Shown: positions 1 through 8,091 of the stretch, piece by piece
Layout: each line of letters starts with the position of its first letter
How positions within the stretch are numbered: the first letter of the stretch is position 1
Assembly (NCBI GenBank): GCA_020161265.1
Contig: JAIUOC010000003.1
Location: 516,299-580,298, forward strand
Direction of reading: 5' to 3'
Length of the DNA stretch: 64,000 bases
Source of the DNA: Chloroflexota bacterium
Lineage (GTDB): Bacteria > Chloroflexota > Chloroflexia > Chloroflexales > Herpetosiphonaceae
The notes under the pieces: model-generated
Told to the model about the DNA's origin: nothing
The model's input: only the letters and a program-made list of their open reading frames with translations
Databases searched by the model: none
Translations under genes and position numbers: made by a program

Positions 1-466
1 TTCCATCTACTACAAGATATCCACCAGGAAAATAACTTTTTACTTTATAAGCAGCAATCCAGGTTGCTGTTTGATCTGTATTGAAGGATTGAAGTAGGGA
101 ATGATGGAATGAAGAATCAAAAATGTCATGTACTTGACACAGATAAATTGGAAATGTTCCTGAAATTGGTTTTAAGCTAAGGAGAGCGTCTCCCATACCT
201 TTTTGATTAGATTGAATAGTCACCTTAAAATCTATATTGCGATACTGTATACTTAATGTTGATAGAATTTCTTCAATAGATGATTTATTGCTAATATTGC
301 AGATGACTACAATATTAGTGAATCCTAGGGTAATATATATATCCAACTGCTGTTCAAGTAATGATTTTCCCAAAAAATTTACTAACGACTTATCCTTGAT
401 AGGCCATAACCGTGAGCTAGACCCTGCCGCCAGTATAACCAACATTGGCATATTCCTGTTAATCAT
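1..466 (-). CDS. Nucleotidyltransferase (NTP_transferase / sugar-nucleotide pyrophosphorylase type), partial, runs off left edge
   Basis: The reverse strand reads open for 155 codons from an ATG at 466 to the window edge. A ribosome binding site AAGGTGG lies 4 nt upstream of that ATG (471-477). The N-terminus has the nucleotide-binding signature of the family, LVILAAGSSSRLWPIKDKSL at residues 9-28, where LAAGxxSRL...K binds the nucleotide phosphates. A GMGDALL segment at 90-96 matches the base-recognition region, and IYLCQVHDIF at 107-116 sits where the metal-binding Asp is expected. These enzymes join NTP to a sugar phosphate, often for surface polysaccharides; the substrate cannot be told here. 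The C-terminal part is missing. Codon use is much more AT-rich than in the genes from 2135 on, which suggests transfer. There is no neighbour to confirm an operon. Confidence 0.8.
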   Translation of the reverse strand, partial: MINRNMPMLVILAAGSSSRLWPIKDKSLVNFLGKSLLEQQLDIYITLGFTNIVVICNISNKSSIEEILSTLSIQYRNIDFKVTIQSNQKGMGDALLSLKPISGTFPIYLCQVHDIFDSSFHHSLLQSFNTDQTATWIAAYKVKSYFPGGYLVVDG

Positions 467-479
467 TAAACCACCTTAA

Positions 480-1856
480 TAGCTAGTACCATACCCTTAT
501 CAGCAGATTTCAGACCTTAGCCTTTGCAGTTCCACTATCCAAACTGACTAGTGCGTCTACTACAATAGCTGGTTCTATGAGTCCAGCTTGGATTGTACCC
601 AAGTTTCAGCTGGATGAACTAGCCTTTCTTTTGGTAGACCCTGCTTGGAGTTTGATATTCTGCCTATATGATACCGAATGCGGTATTTGTGGGTAAGGCG
701 TAAAGATATTGTTAACAAACAAAATATATCAGAGAATTACGATGACTTCTTGCTGGTTTGCGGATCGTTCGCACCTGTATATGTTGCTCGATTCCACTCT
801 GACTGATCGCGTTGCCGCAGCATAGCGGTAACGTGCTATTTGATAGGGATAGGTGAAAGAGTGGCAATGAGACTATGGGTGGTGGGGTTATGATGAAATA
901 TGGCGTACAACTTTATCTCCTCATAGATCATACACTTGACAATAAAAGACGAAACCCCCATGTATAGATGTGTTTGGCAACCATTAGTAGGAGTTCAGTT
1001 GATGTCCAGTATACCATTTTTTGGGGTGATGACCAATATCTGTGTTCTTATTGATGATTGGTATCCATCAACTCATGCCCACACAATGGTATAAGTCTCA
1101 AGGCTAGCCCTAGTCCTAGTACCACGCGAGATGCAGACCATTCTGTTGGTCATGGAGGTAGTTCCATTTCCCAGTGAAAAGGCTTCTTAGGCTTTCTCTA
1201 GTCAGTTCATTGTGATCTTGTTTAGCCTTGTCTCCTCAAATTCAAAATTTTCATTGGTATTCCTATGGATTGTGAGATCCTCTCCCTTATGTATGATACA
1301 TATCATACTCCACTCATTAGGAGATTGTGGACTCCCCACTAGTCATTCTTGATACCGAACCGATTTCGATGATTGACTATACCTGTACAAAAACCAACCT
1401 GACTTTGTTTGATGTGCGACTTAAGGCTCTCACGCTAGCTGAAAACTGCACTATTTTATGTATAAACTGGCGATGTCACTACCCTCGACCACATTCCTAC
1501 GGTCTATGACCTTGTATTAGCAGCTACGGATGAGCGAGTCACTACTGATGAAATACTGGATCATATCCTCAATGCGGATGTCTGGGCGGATAAAGATTTT
1601 CTTGAGGAACTACCGCCGTAAACAGGTGCAAGGCCCAACGCCAGTGCAAACGCCCTCGCTGCGCCTGAATAACCCAAGCACCCCAATCAAGGCAGTCAGG
1701 GCATAGGTCAGCATCCAGCCAGTGTGATTGAGAATGCCGCCACGGCGTAGTTGTCAATCTTTATCCAAATACCACGATTGGAGCAGCCAATAATACTCAT
1801 CACGTTGACCCAAGTTGTCGGGAAGTATGAGTAATCTCTAACTTAAAGGCGCAGAA
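480..1856. other. AT-rich gene-poor stretch with decayed coding remnants
   Basis: No convincing intact gene is seen in about 1.4 kb. Stop codons are frequent in all frames, and the base composition is AT-rich up to about 1600, then shifts to the GC level of the host. Around 1640-1760 the reverse strand carries a short readable piece, HTGWMLTYALTALIGVLGLF, that resembles a membrane segment of a lost gene. It has no start and no RBS. The region looks like an eroded acquired segment next to the nucleotidyltransferase. Confidence 0.4.
1466..1621 (+). pseudogene. Short degenerate reading frame, unknown family
   Basis: A 51-codon open stretch ends at TAA 1619-1621 and reads GDVTTLDHIPTVYDLVLAAT, then DERVTTDEILDHIL and a tail ADKDFLEELPP. 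The composition is protein-like (acidic, helical), but there is no ATG and no RBS. An in-frame TAA (1463-1465) lies directly upstream. It may be the C-terminal remnant of a small acidic protein disrupted by a frameshift, since the frame 1327-1509 just before it also reads protein-like (VILDTEPISMIDY). The function is not recognised. Confidence 0.25.
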
Positions 1857-2045
1857 CGATGAAGGGGCTAGGGATCAGGGATCAGGGAAACGCAGTGGCG
1901 AAACACAAAGTCGATTGGCTATCGCAGCAACATTAAGCAAATCTGTGAAATCTGTGGCTAAAAACTTAACCTTCGTGCTCTTCGTGTCCTTCGTGGATGG
2001 ACACCTGGCCCCCGATCCCTAACAACTGACCCCTCAGCTAGCACT
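1857..2045. repeat. Dispersed intergenic repeat, copy 1
   Basis: This block has two recurring modules. One is built from GGGGCTAGGGATCAGGG-like and CCCCGATCCCTAAC/TGACCCCTC-like words. The other is TTCGTGCTCTTCGTGTCCTTC (about 1973-1995). Related modules occur at 4288-4367, 6150-6439, 21719-21950 and 63250-63499. It lies only between genes and holds no ORF of its own. Confidence 0.6.
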
Positions 2046-2134
2046 TGTCGAAATATCGAGATTAGGGTATTGTTTGCAAGCGCGGCCTGTAGGTGTCGCC
2101 CACCAACCCCCCACTTAAAGGAGCAGAAACACTC

Positions 2135-2785
2135 ATGTCAGAAATAATGGACAAAGTTCAAGCAATTATTACTGCGATTATTACTGCGTTAAGCTACCCC
2201 GGCATTGCGTTGGTGATGTTTGCCGAAAACCTCTTTCCCCCGATCCCTTCAGAATTGGTGATGCCATTCGCTGGTTTTATCGTTGGCAAAGGTGAAATGA
2301 ACCTTGTTGCAGTGTTATTGGCTGGCACTATTGGCGCAGTGTTGGGTGCTCTGGCGCTCTATTATATTGGCATGTGGGCCGACGAAACGATTATTCGGCG
2401 CTTTATTCGCCGCTATGGCAAATTCTTCTTTATCAGCGAAGCTGATATTGATAAAACCTTGGGCTTCTTTGCTAAATATGGTGAAATCGTCGTATTTACT
2501 GGGCGCTTGATTCCCTTGGTGCGTAGTTTAATTTCAATTCCGGCAGGCATGAATCGTATGCCTATGGGGCGCTTTTTGCTCTGGACGACCTTTGGCTCGT
2601 TGATCTGGAATGGCATTTTGACCTATGCTGGGATTGTGCTTGGTTCGCAATGGGAAAATGTGCTTGGCTTAGTTGACCGCTATGAAAAAGTTGCCTTGGG
2701 GATTATTGCCCTGGGCCTGATTTGGTTTGTGGTAAACCGCGTACTCAAAGTTCGCCGCAACCGCGCTGCATCCAAGCAGGTCTAG
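2135..2785 (+). CDS. DedA / SNARE-associated (VTT) family membrane protein
   Basis: The protein has 216 residues from ATG 2135, with AAAGGAG at 2117-2123; an ATG at 2147 is a possible alternative. It is strongly hydrophobic with several membrane segments. It carries the DedA signatures ENLFPPIPSELVMPFAG near the N-terminus and GRLIPLVRSLISIPAGMNRM in the middle, followed by FLLWTTFGSLIWNGIL. DedA proteins act as lipid (undecaprenyl phosphate or phospholipid) flippase-like proteins in the cytoplasmic membrane; the substrate is not readable. The length is usual for the family. It stands alone between a repeat block and a small unknown gene and has its own RBS. Confidence 0.9.
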   Translation: MSEIMDKVQAIITAIITALSYPGIALVMFAENLFPPIPSELVMPFAGFIVGKGEMNLVAVLLAGTIGAVLGALALYYIGMWADETIIRRFIRRYGKFFFISEADIDKTLGFFAKYGEIVVFTGRLIPLVRSLISIPAGMNRMPMGRFLLWTTFGSLIWNGILTYAGIVLGSQWENVLGLVDRYEKVALGIIALGLIWFVVNRVLKVRRNRAASKQV

Positions 2786-2817
2786 CCGAAAGCCCTTCCC
2801 CCGACCGATTGCAAATC

Positions 2818-2853
2818 AATCACGGTACGTATCATAGAGTGCGTACCGTGATT
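2818..2853. terminator. Perfect 12-bp inverted repeat after dedA-like gene
   Basis: AATCACGGTACG (2818-2829) pairs perfectly with CGTACCGTGATT (2842-2853) around a 12-nt loop. The hairpin lies between the DedA gene and the next RBS. The T-run is poor, so it may be a weak terminator or a protein-binding palindrome. Confidence 0.5.
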
Positions 2854-2874
2854 TGCGGTTAATAAGGAGTTGCC

Positions 2875-3273
2875 ATGGCGGTTTTTGTTGAACAAGAAGC
2901 CATTTTAGAATTGTTACAAACCTCGCGAGCAGCTAGCTTGGCGGCGATGCAGTATGTGCAACCCGCCGATTTAGCCCAATTAATTGCCTTAGAGCAACAA
3001 GCTACCAATGATTGTGCTGCTCACGCCAATCAGCCGCCGCGGTTGGTTGATGCAGCCAACAGCCTGGAGCAATGGCATCAACAACGCCAACAACTGGCCC
3101 AAGCCATCGCGGCAATTCCGTGGGCTGGCTATACTCAACGCATCCACACTGCGGCTGGGGAGTTGTATGTAGGCGAGTTGGTTAAGCGTTTGATTGCCGC
3201 CGAGCATCAGCAATTATCACAGCTTTTGCAGGCGGGCCAGCATCCAGCGATTATTGACCAATGGGCTGATTAA
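2875..3273 (+). CDS. Hypothetical helical protein, 132 aa
   Basis: The start ATG 2875 has AAGGAG 6 nt upstream. The protein is soluble, rich in Ala, Gln, Leu and His, and is predicted to be almost wholly helical by eye, with no membrane segment or signal peptide. The pattern of histidines in helices (WHQQRQQ, AAEHQQLSQLL) loosely recalls DinB-like four-helix proteins. No motif is decisive. It ends tail to tail with aroQ, and the two stop codons overlap at 3270-3273. Confidence 0.7.
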   Translation: MAVFVEQEAILELLQTSRAASLAAMQYVQPADLAQLIALEQQATNDCAAHANQPPRLVDAANSLEQWHQQRQQLAQAIAAIPWAGYTQRIHTAAGELYVGELVKRLIAAEHQQLSQLLQAGQHPAIIDQWAD

Positions 3274-3704
3274 GCCGATTTGCGTTGGATAAACCAATCG
3301 AGCGCATACAGGTAGCCTTGCCAACCAAGCCCGCTAATTTGGCCTTGGGCAATTGCCGCAACCACTGAATGATGCCGAAAGGCCTCACGGGCATAGACAT
3401 TCGATAAATGCACTTCGATGATCGGCACATCCATCAAGGCTAATCCATCGCGTAGGCTCAAACCATAGTGAGTCAGTGCGCCTGGGTTGATAATAATGCC
3501 CTGAATTTGACCATAATGGGCGTGAAGGGTATCAACTAACATGCCTTCATGGTTCGATTGAATGAAGCTTAATTCGATGCCTGCGCTGGTTGCTTTTTCG
3601 CTCATGGCGTTATGAATATCGGCCAGCGTGGTTGAGCCATAAATTGTTGGCTCACGTTGGCCAAGCATGTTAAGATTTGGGCCTTGTAGCACTAAAATCT
3701 GCAT
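3270..3704 (-). CDS. aroQ: Type II 3-dehydroquinate dehydratase
   Basis: The protein has 144 residues from ATG 3704 with AGGAG about 9 nt upstream; the longer frame to 3746 lacks support. It converts 3-dehydroquinate to 3-dehydroshikimate in the shikimate pathway. The N-terminus has the type II signature ILVLQGPNLNMLGQREPTIYG, with the catalytic Arg and the lid Tyr. It is followed by NPGALTHYGLSLRDGL and the active-site segment HLSNVYAREAFRHHS. The length is usual for the dodecameric family. It is convergent with the small gene at 2875 and has no shikimate neighbour here. Confidence 0.95.
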   Translation of the reverse strand: MQILVLQGPNLNMLGQREPTIYGSTTLADIHNAMSEKATSAGIELSFIQSNHEGMLVDTLHAHYGQIQGIIINPGALTHYGLSLRDGLALMDVPIIEVHLSNVYAREAFRHHSVVAAIAQGQISGLGWQGYLYALDWFIQRKSA

Positions 3705-3789
3705 ATCACATTGCTCCTGATTGCCAAATTGCAGGCCATTGTGCAACCAAGCTCAATCTATGTCAATCGGAGCCAGCGAGAATTAATTG

Positions 3790-4287
3790 ATGGAATTTGA
3801 ACTAACCAACGCTCAGCGCGAGGCGATGCTTCAGGTTTGGCACACGCTGAGTGATCAAGAATTGCCCGAGGATCGGCTTTCGTTTGCTGGCTTGCAAGCC
3901 TTGCCGCGTTTAGTTGCGCAAGCACTGAACAACGGTGATCAAACAAGCCTCACCGCAAGTTTAATCAACCCAATCTATTGGCATCAAACTGCCAGTTATG
4001 GTCATGGCTTGTTGGCCCGCGAACGGCGTGTGCCAATCGATCATGCTGCGTATCGCTTGAGTTGGTGGCTCTGGCTGCGGCTTTACAATCTTGCCAATGC
4101 CCAGCGTTGGTTTGATCAAGGTTTGCGCTATGCCACGCTTGCCCAACTAGCCGCTGAGCATCAAGAGCCGGCTGCTTGCCCGCTACAAACTGGAATAAAG
4201 GTTGAGTTGGCAGCAGTGCTTGAGCAACGCCTGCTTGTGCCTAGTGGCTTTCATTGTTGCCATGTCTTGGTAGCCAATCCATTATGA
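3790..4287 (+). CDS. Hypothetical protein, 165 aa
   Basis: It reads from ATG 3790; a TTG at 3787 in the same frame is less likely. The RBS is weak (GCGAG about 12 nt upstream). It is a soluble mixed-helix protein with a Trp-rich middle (YRLSWWLWLRLYNLANAQRW) and a C-terminal GFHCCHVL. I recognise no family. It is divergent from aroQ and convergent with purE, and is separated from purE by a long hairpin. Confidence 0.6.
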   Translation: MEFELTNAQREAMLQVWHTLSDQELPEDRLSFAGLQALPRLVAQALNNGDQTSLTASLINPIYWHQTASYGHGLLARERRVPIDHAAYRLSWWLWLRLYNLANAQRWFDQGLRYATLAQLAAEHQEPAACPLQTGIKVELAAVLEQRLLVPSGFHCCHVLVANPL

Positions 4288-4367
4288 AACCACGAAGAGC
4301 GCGAAGCTACACTAAGTGTTAGATTACTAGTATCAGATCTGATCAACGCTTCGCGTTCTTCGCGGTT
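4288..4367. terminator. Long inverted repeat made from the intergenic repeat word, between convergent genes
   Basis: AACCACGAAGAGCGCGAAGC (4288-4307) and GCTTCGCGTTCTTCGCGGTT (4348-4367) pair at 18 of 20 positions around a 40-nt loop. It starts on the last base pair of the upstream gene's end and stops 8 nt before the purE stop. It could serve as a two-way transcription stop. Its arm is the same CCACGAAG word seen in the dispersed repeats. Confidence 0.55.
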
Positions 4368-4375
4368 AAATAGGC

Positions 4376-4873
4376 TTATTGCGCTGCCTTGGCCTGAAGC
4401 CGTGTGTTTTTGGCTTGCGATTCGGCGGCCATGGTTTGTTTGTATTCAATCAATTTGGCTTGTAATGCGGCATCGGCGGTGGCCAAAATTTGAATTGCCA
4501 ATAAACCTGCGTTTTTGGCTTGGCCAATTGCGACGGTTGCAACTGGTACTCCACCTGGCATTTGCACAATCGACATCAAGGCATCAACGCCTTGTAAGTG
4601 GCCGATTGGCACTGGTACACCAATCACTGGCAAGGGCGTGTAAGCCGCTAACATACCTGGTAAGTGAGCTGCTCCGCCCGCCCCAGCGATGATCACTTTG
4701 AGGCCACGTTCATGGGCGGTTTGGCCATATTCGGCCATCAAGGCAGGCGTGCGGTGAGCCGAAACAACCCGCATTTCGTAACCAATGCCAAATTCTTGGC
4801 AAATGGTGGCGGCGGCCTGCATGGTCGCCAAATCCGAATCGCTGCCCATCACAATTCCAACAACGGCTGACAT
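4376..4873 (-). CDS. purE: N5-carboxyaminoimidazole ribonucleotide mutase
   Basis: The protein has 165 residues from ATG 4873 with AAAGGAG 6 nt upstream; the frame upstream to 4969 is not supported. It rearranges N5-CAIR to CAIR in purine synthesis. The N-terminal [16 protein letters not shown] is the PurE active-site motif. It is followed by SAHRTP (catalytic His) and [16 protein letters not shown]. The C-terminus carries an extra Ala/Gln-rich helical tail. It lies 96 nt downstream of purK on the same strand, as expected for a purK-purE unit. Confidence 0.96.
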   Translation of the reverse strand: MSAVVGIVMGSDSDLATMQAAATICQEFGIGYEMRVVSAHRTPALMAEYGQTAHERGLKVIIAGAGGAAHLPGMLAAYTPLPVIGVPVPIGHLQGVDALMSIVQMPGGVPVATVAIGQAKNAGLLAIQILATADAALQAKLIEYKQTMAAESQAKNTRLQAKAAQ

Positions 4874-4969
4874 AATGCTCCTTTGGCGTGAAATTAAAAA
4901 TGCCAAGCGTTGATCGAGGTGCGCCATTGCAACTCCCGATTGGCTTGACATGTGGGTTGGTTTGCTCAA

Positions 4970-6115
4970 TTATACAGGTTCAGCTAAAACTCGTTCTAGC
5001 TGATCGACGGCGGCTTGGGCACGTGCTTCAACTTCGCTTGGCTCGGCTCCCACAGCGGTGATATGGCCAATTTTACGGCCTGGCTTGGCGCTGCGTTTGT
5101 CGTACCAATGCACATGCACCTGTGGTTTGAGCGCAGTTTGAATCAGGTTGCTTTCCAAGGGTCGTGTAGTTGGCGCGAGCACATTGACCATCACTGCACT
5201 TTGGTGACGCAACTTAGGATCGCCCAACGGCCAGCCTAGCGCTGCGCGAATTGTATTTTCAAATTGTGAGCAATAACAACCCTCAATTGAATAGTGACCA
5301 GTGTTGTGTGGACGGGGCGCTAGCTCGTTGACCAAAATTTGGCCTTTGCTGGTCAGAAACATTTCAACCGCCAAGATGCCTAAACCGCCCAGTGCTGCTG
5401 CCGTCGCTTGGGCAACCTCGCTGGCCTGTTGTTGAATGGCCGCCGCAAATGGCGCTGGCGCACGCACCACCCGACAAACGCCGCTCGGTTGGTAGGTTTC
5501 AATCACGGGATAGACGCATTGTTCGCCGCTGACTGAGCGAATAATCAAGGTTGCCAACTCGGCCTCGAAGGGAACCCATGCCTCAACAAACACTGGATTT
5601 TCAGGAAAACCCAATGAGCTGCAAGCGCTGGCAATCTCTTCGGCGCTGCGGATTTTGGCTGTGCCACGGCCATCGTAGCCGTTGCGCCGCGTTTTCAGCA
5701 TCAACGGGAAACCATGTTCAGCCCCAAAGGCCGCCACGTCGTCCAACGATTCGATTAAGGCCAAAGCTGGTACAGGCAAGCCTGCGGCAGCTAAGGTTAA
5801 TTTTTGTTGGGCTTTATCTTCAATCAAGCCAAGCGTTGCTTGATCGGGGACAAGTTGCACTCCTTTGCTGGCAAGGTAGGCTAATTTTTCCGAGCCAATA
5901 AACTCGTTTTCGAGCACTACCACATCAACCGCTTGAGCAAATTGATCAAGCAAGGCTCGATCACTCCACTCGCCAACCACCGCTTTGCTGACCAATGCCG
6001 CTGGCTCATCGTTGCGGTTGGCCAAAACCACGGTTTCAATTCCCAAGGGAATCGCCGCTTGCACCAACATCCGCGCCAATTGGCCGCCACCAAGAATTCC
6101 TAAACGTTTTGTCAT
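4970..6115 (-). CDS. purK: N5-carboxyaminoimidazole ribonucleotide synthase
   Basis: The protein has 381 residues with ATG 6115 and a short AAGG just upstream. It uses ATP and bicarbonate to carboxylate AIR to N5-CAIR and works with PurE. The N-terminus is the ATP-grasp pre-domain, LGILGGGQLARMLVQAAIPLG. The central ATP-grasp region has FPLMLKTRRNGYDGRGTAKI and VFVEAWVPFEAELA. The metal-binding end reads ILVNELAPRPHNTGHYSIEG. Length and domain order are normal. It is the first gene of the leftward purK-purE pair. Confidence 0.96.
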   Translation of the reverse strand: MTKRLGILGGGQLARMLVQAAIPLGIETVVLANRNDEPAALVSKAVVGEWSDRALLDQFAQAVDVVVLENEFIGSEKLAYLASKGVQLVPDQATLGLIEDKAQQKLTLAAAGLPVPALALIESLDDVAAFGAEHGFPLMLKTRRNGYDGRGTAKIRSAEEIASACSSLGFPENPVFVEAWVPFEAELATLIIRSVSGEQCVYPVIETYQPSGVCRVVRAPAPFAAAIQQQASEVAQATAAALGGLGILAVEMFLTSKGQILVNELAPRPHNTGHYSIEGCYCSQFENTIRAALGWPLGDPKLRHQSAVMVNVLAPTTRPLESNLIQTALKPQVHVHWYDKRSAKPGRKIGHITAVGAEPSEVEARAQAAVDQLERVLAEPV

Positions 6116-6439
6116 AATGCCTTAATAAGCTATAAGTTAATAGTCTAGATTTAACCACGAAGAACACGAAGAGCACGAAAAAGGTTCGATTTTCCAACCC
6201 TTGGTTCCTAACTCGCGATTTCCAATCATCGCTTCTCCACCCTTCCATCCCTCCACTGGAGGGAGACGCAGGGGGCTTTAATCCCTCTGCACCCCCTAAA
6301 TTACAACTGGTGGGAAATAGTGGCTTCTTGACGAAACGAAAGATTGATACTTCCCGACCTCAACCCTCAATGCCTATATTCTACCTATGTTCTATGTTCT
6401 TTCTCCCCGATCCCTAAACCCTAGCCCCTGACCCCTCGT
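6116..6439. repeat. Dispersed intergenic repeat, copy 3
   Basis: This gene-free stretch has AACCACGAAGAACACGAAGAG (about 6155), several pyrimidine-rich lines, TATGTTCTATGTTCTTTC (about 6387) and CCCTAGCCCCTGACCCCTC (about 6418). The same words recur at 1857-2045 and 21719-21950. A short palindrome CCTCCACTGGAGG lies near 6250. There is no coding signal. Confidence 0.65.
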
Positions 6440-8089
6440 TTAATAAAAATCAGCAAAGCCCTCGCGATCAAGCCGTTCGAGCATGGCCTGAATTTTGGCT
6501 TGTGATTGAGGATATTCAGCAAACAATTGGGCTAAACTGCGTAAACCATTGCGAAAGCGTGGGCTATCGTCACCCCGCAATTTGGGCAGCAATTTTTGCT
6601 TAATTTGCAAATCGAATGCTGTATTGAGTGGCATAATCCCCTCGGCTCCTTCCAAATAGCGCCCAATCTCTTCGACCGTGCGATATCCAAATGGATGCCC
6701 AAGGCTAGCCAAAATCGGCTGTAATTCAAGCAATAATTGCCATGCGGTTGGATTAAACGGACGGCGATAACTGGCTCGCCATGCCGCTAAATCGACTTCG
6801 GTAAGTTCAATTACATTTGCTCGATCAAGCAGTTTGTCGCTGAGCGTAAAGGTGCTTTCATCAACATTAACCGTGCCGATGATATGCACATTTAATGGTA
6901 AACGCAGCGGATTACGCACGCTCTCGCCATCAACCGTTTGGGCAACTTCTTGGGGAATACCCAAATCGATCAGGTGTTCGGCGGTTTCGAGCGCACTCAA
7001 AATTGGCGCTAAATAATATTCAGGCCGCGCCAAATTCAGTTCATCAAGGCATAGAAAATAGGGATTAGCCGGATCAGCGCTGGCTCGCAGCAATAACCGC
7101 AACGTAGGCGTTGGCTGGAACGTTTGAGTTAATGCATTGAAATAGCCCAGCAAATCGCGAGCATTATGCCAATCGGGCTGCACCGCCACCGCCAAATAAT
7201 AGGGATTATCGCTGTGTGGCGCGATTTGGTGTACCGCATCGGCATAGACGCGAGTCAAACGGGTTTTGCCCGTGCCCGAAATCCCAGGCAAAATCACCAA
7301 GGGCTTGGTTTGCAGCGCAATGTGGTACGAACGCAACACAGCATCGGGATAGATAAAGCCCCGTTGGCGAATACTAGCGCTAATTTCTTCGATGCTTGGG
7401 CTATTGAAACCCGTGGCATAACTTGGGCGGGCTTCGCGAATATGGCTTGGTGGTAATTCCCACTCCTCTTCGGCAATTTCCATAATTGCTTCATTGAGCG
7501 GCAGCAAGGCCAACATATGGTTGATCAATTGCTGATTAAATTGTTGGCTATCGTCCAGTGCTTGCTGCCAAGGGTAACTCCAACCTGCCCAAAGATAATT
7601 ACTACCGCGATTGGCCAGATAATCATCGAGCCACAGTTGTTGCTCAGCATGTTCGCCACGGGTATAGCGCACATCGGGCAAACTGCGAATTAACGGCTCC
7701 CACAGCACGCGCCCACGATCCCACACCGCAGCTAATTCACGTTTGCGCTTATTCCAGAGTTGAATTCCAACCAAAATCCGTTCTTCGCTGCCGCTAACCC
7801 CAAGGTAAATATGGCAGCCACGTGGTGGCCGATCGATCACTACATGATAATCGTCGATTGGATCACGTTGGCGGCCACGATTGACCGCTCTAACGGTTTT
7901 GGCACTAACTTCGTATAAGCCCCACGTGTTGGGAAATTGGCGGGTTGCAGTGATATCAAGCTGCTCGCTGAGCGCCACCAGAATTGGGTGTAACTGCTCT
8001 TGGACGGCATTCCAACGCTCGTTTACGCCTTCGACTTGGAGCGCTTGCAAGGCGGCGGTATTCCATTGAATTGGCTCAGGTTGGCTCAC
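6440..8089 (-). CDS. McrB-like AAA+ NTPase with unknown N-terminal domain
   Basis: The protein has 549 residues from GTG 8089, only 2 nt after the stop of the upstream FHA-ABC gene, so it is probably translationally coupled. The C-terminal half is a McrB-type AAA+ module: Walker A PGISGTGKT at 268-276, Walker B FLCLDE at 345-350, then NLARPEYYLAPILSALE, and the family signature GTVNVDESTFTLSDKLLDRA at 405-424. The first ~230 residues do not match a domain I know; the segment YHVVIDRPPRGCHIYLGVSG is the best ordered part. McrB proteins move GTP-driven along DNA with a McrC nuclease, but no McrC or nuclease gene is seen here. This one may serve another remodelling role in the signalling block. 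Confidence 0.8.
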   Translation of the reverse strand: MSQPEPIQWNTAALQALQVEGVNERWNAVQEQLHPILVALSEQLDITATRQFPNTWGLYEVSAKTVRAVNRGRQRDPIDDYHVVIDRPPRGCHIYLGVSGSEERILVGIQLWNKRKRELAAVWDRGRVLWEPLIRSLPDVRYTRGEHAEQQLWLDDYLANRGSNYLWAGWSYPWQQALDDSQQFNQQLINHMLALLPLNEAIMEIAEEEWELPPSHIREARPSYATGFNSPSIEEISASIRQRGFIYPDAVLRSYHIALQTKPLVILPGISGTGKTRLTRVYADAVHQIAPHSDNPYYLAVAVQPDWHNARDLLGYFNALTQTFQPTPTLRLLLRASADPANPYFLCLDELNLARPEYYLAPILSALETAEHLIDLGIPQEVAQTVDGESVRNPLRLPLNVHIIGTVNVDESTFTLSDKLLDRANVIELTEVDLAAWRASYRRPFNPTAWQLLLELQPILASLGHPFGYRTVEEIGRYLEGAEGIMPLNTAFDLQIKQKLLPKLRGDDSPRFRNGLRSLAQLFAEYPQSQAKIQAMLERLDREGFADFY

Positions 8090-8091
8090 AA

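Noticed and set aside
237..479. 80-aa forward reading frame at the left edge
   Set aside because: It is the antisense shadow of the partial nucleotidyltransferase on the reverse strand, which has a family motif and an RBS.
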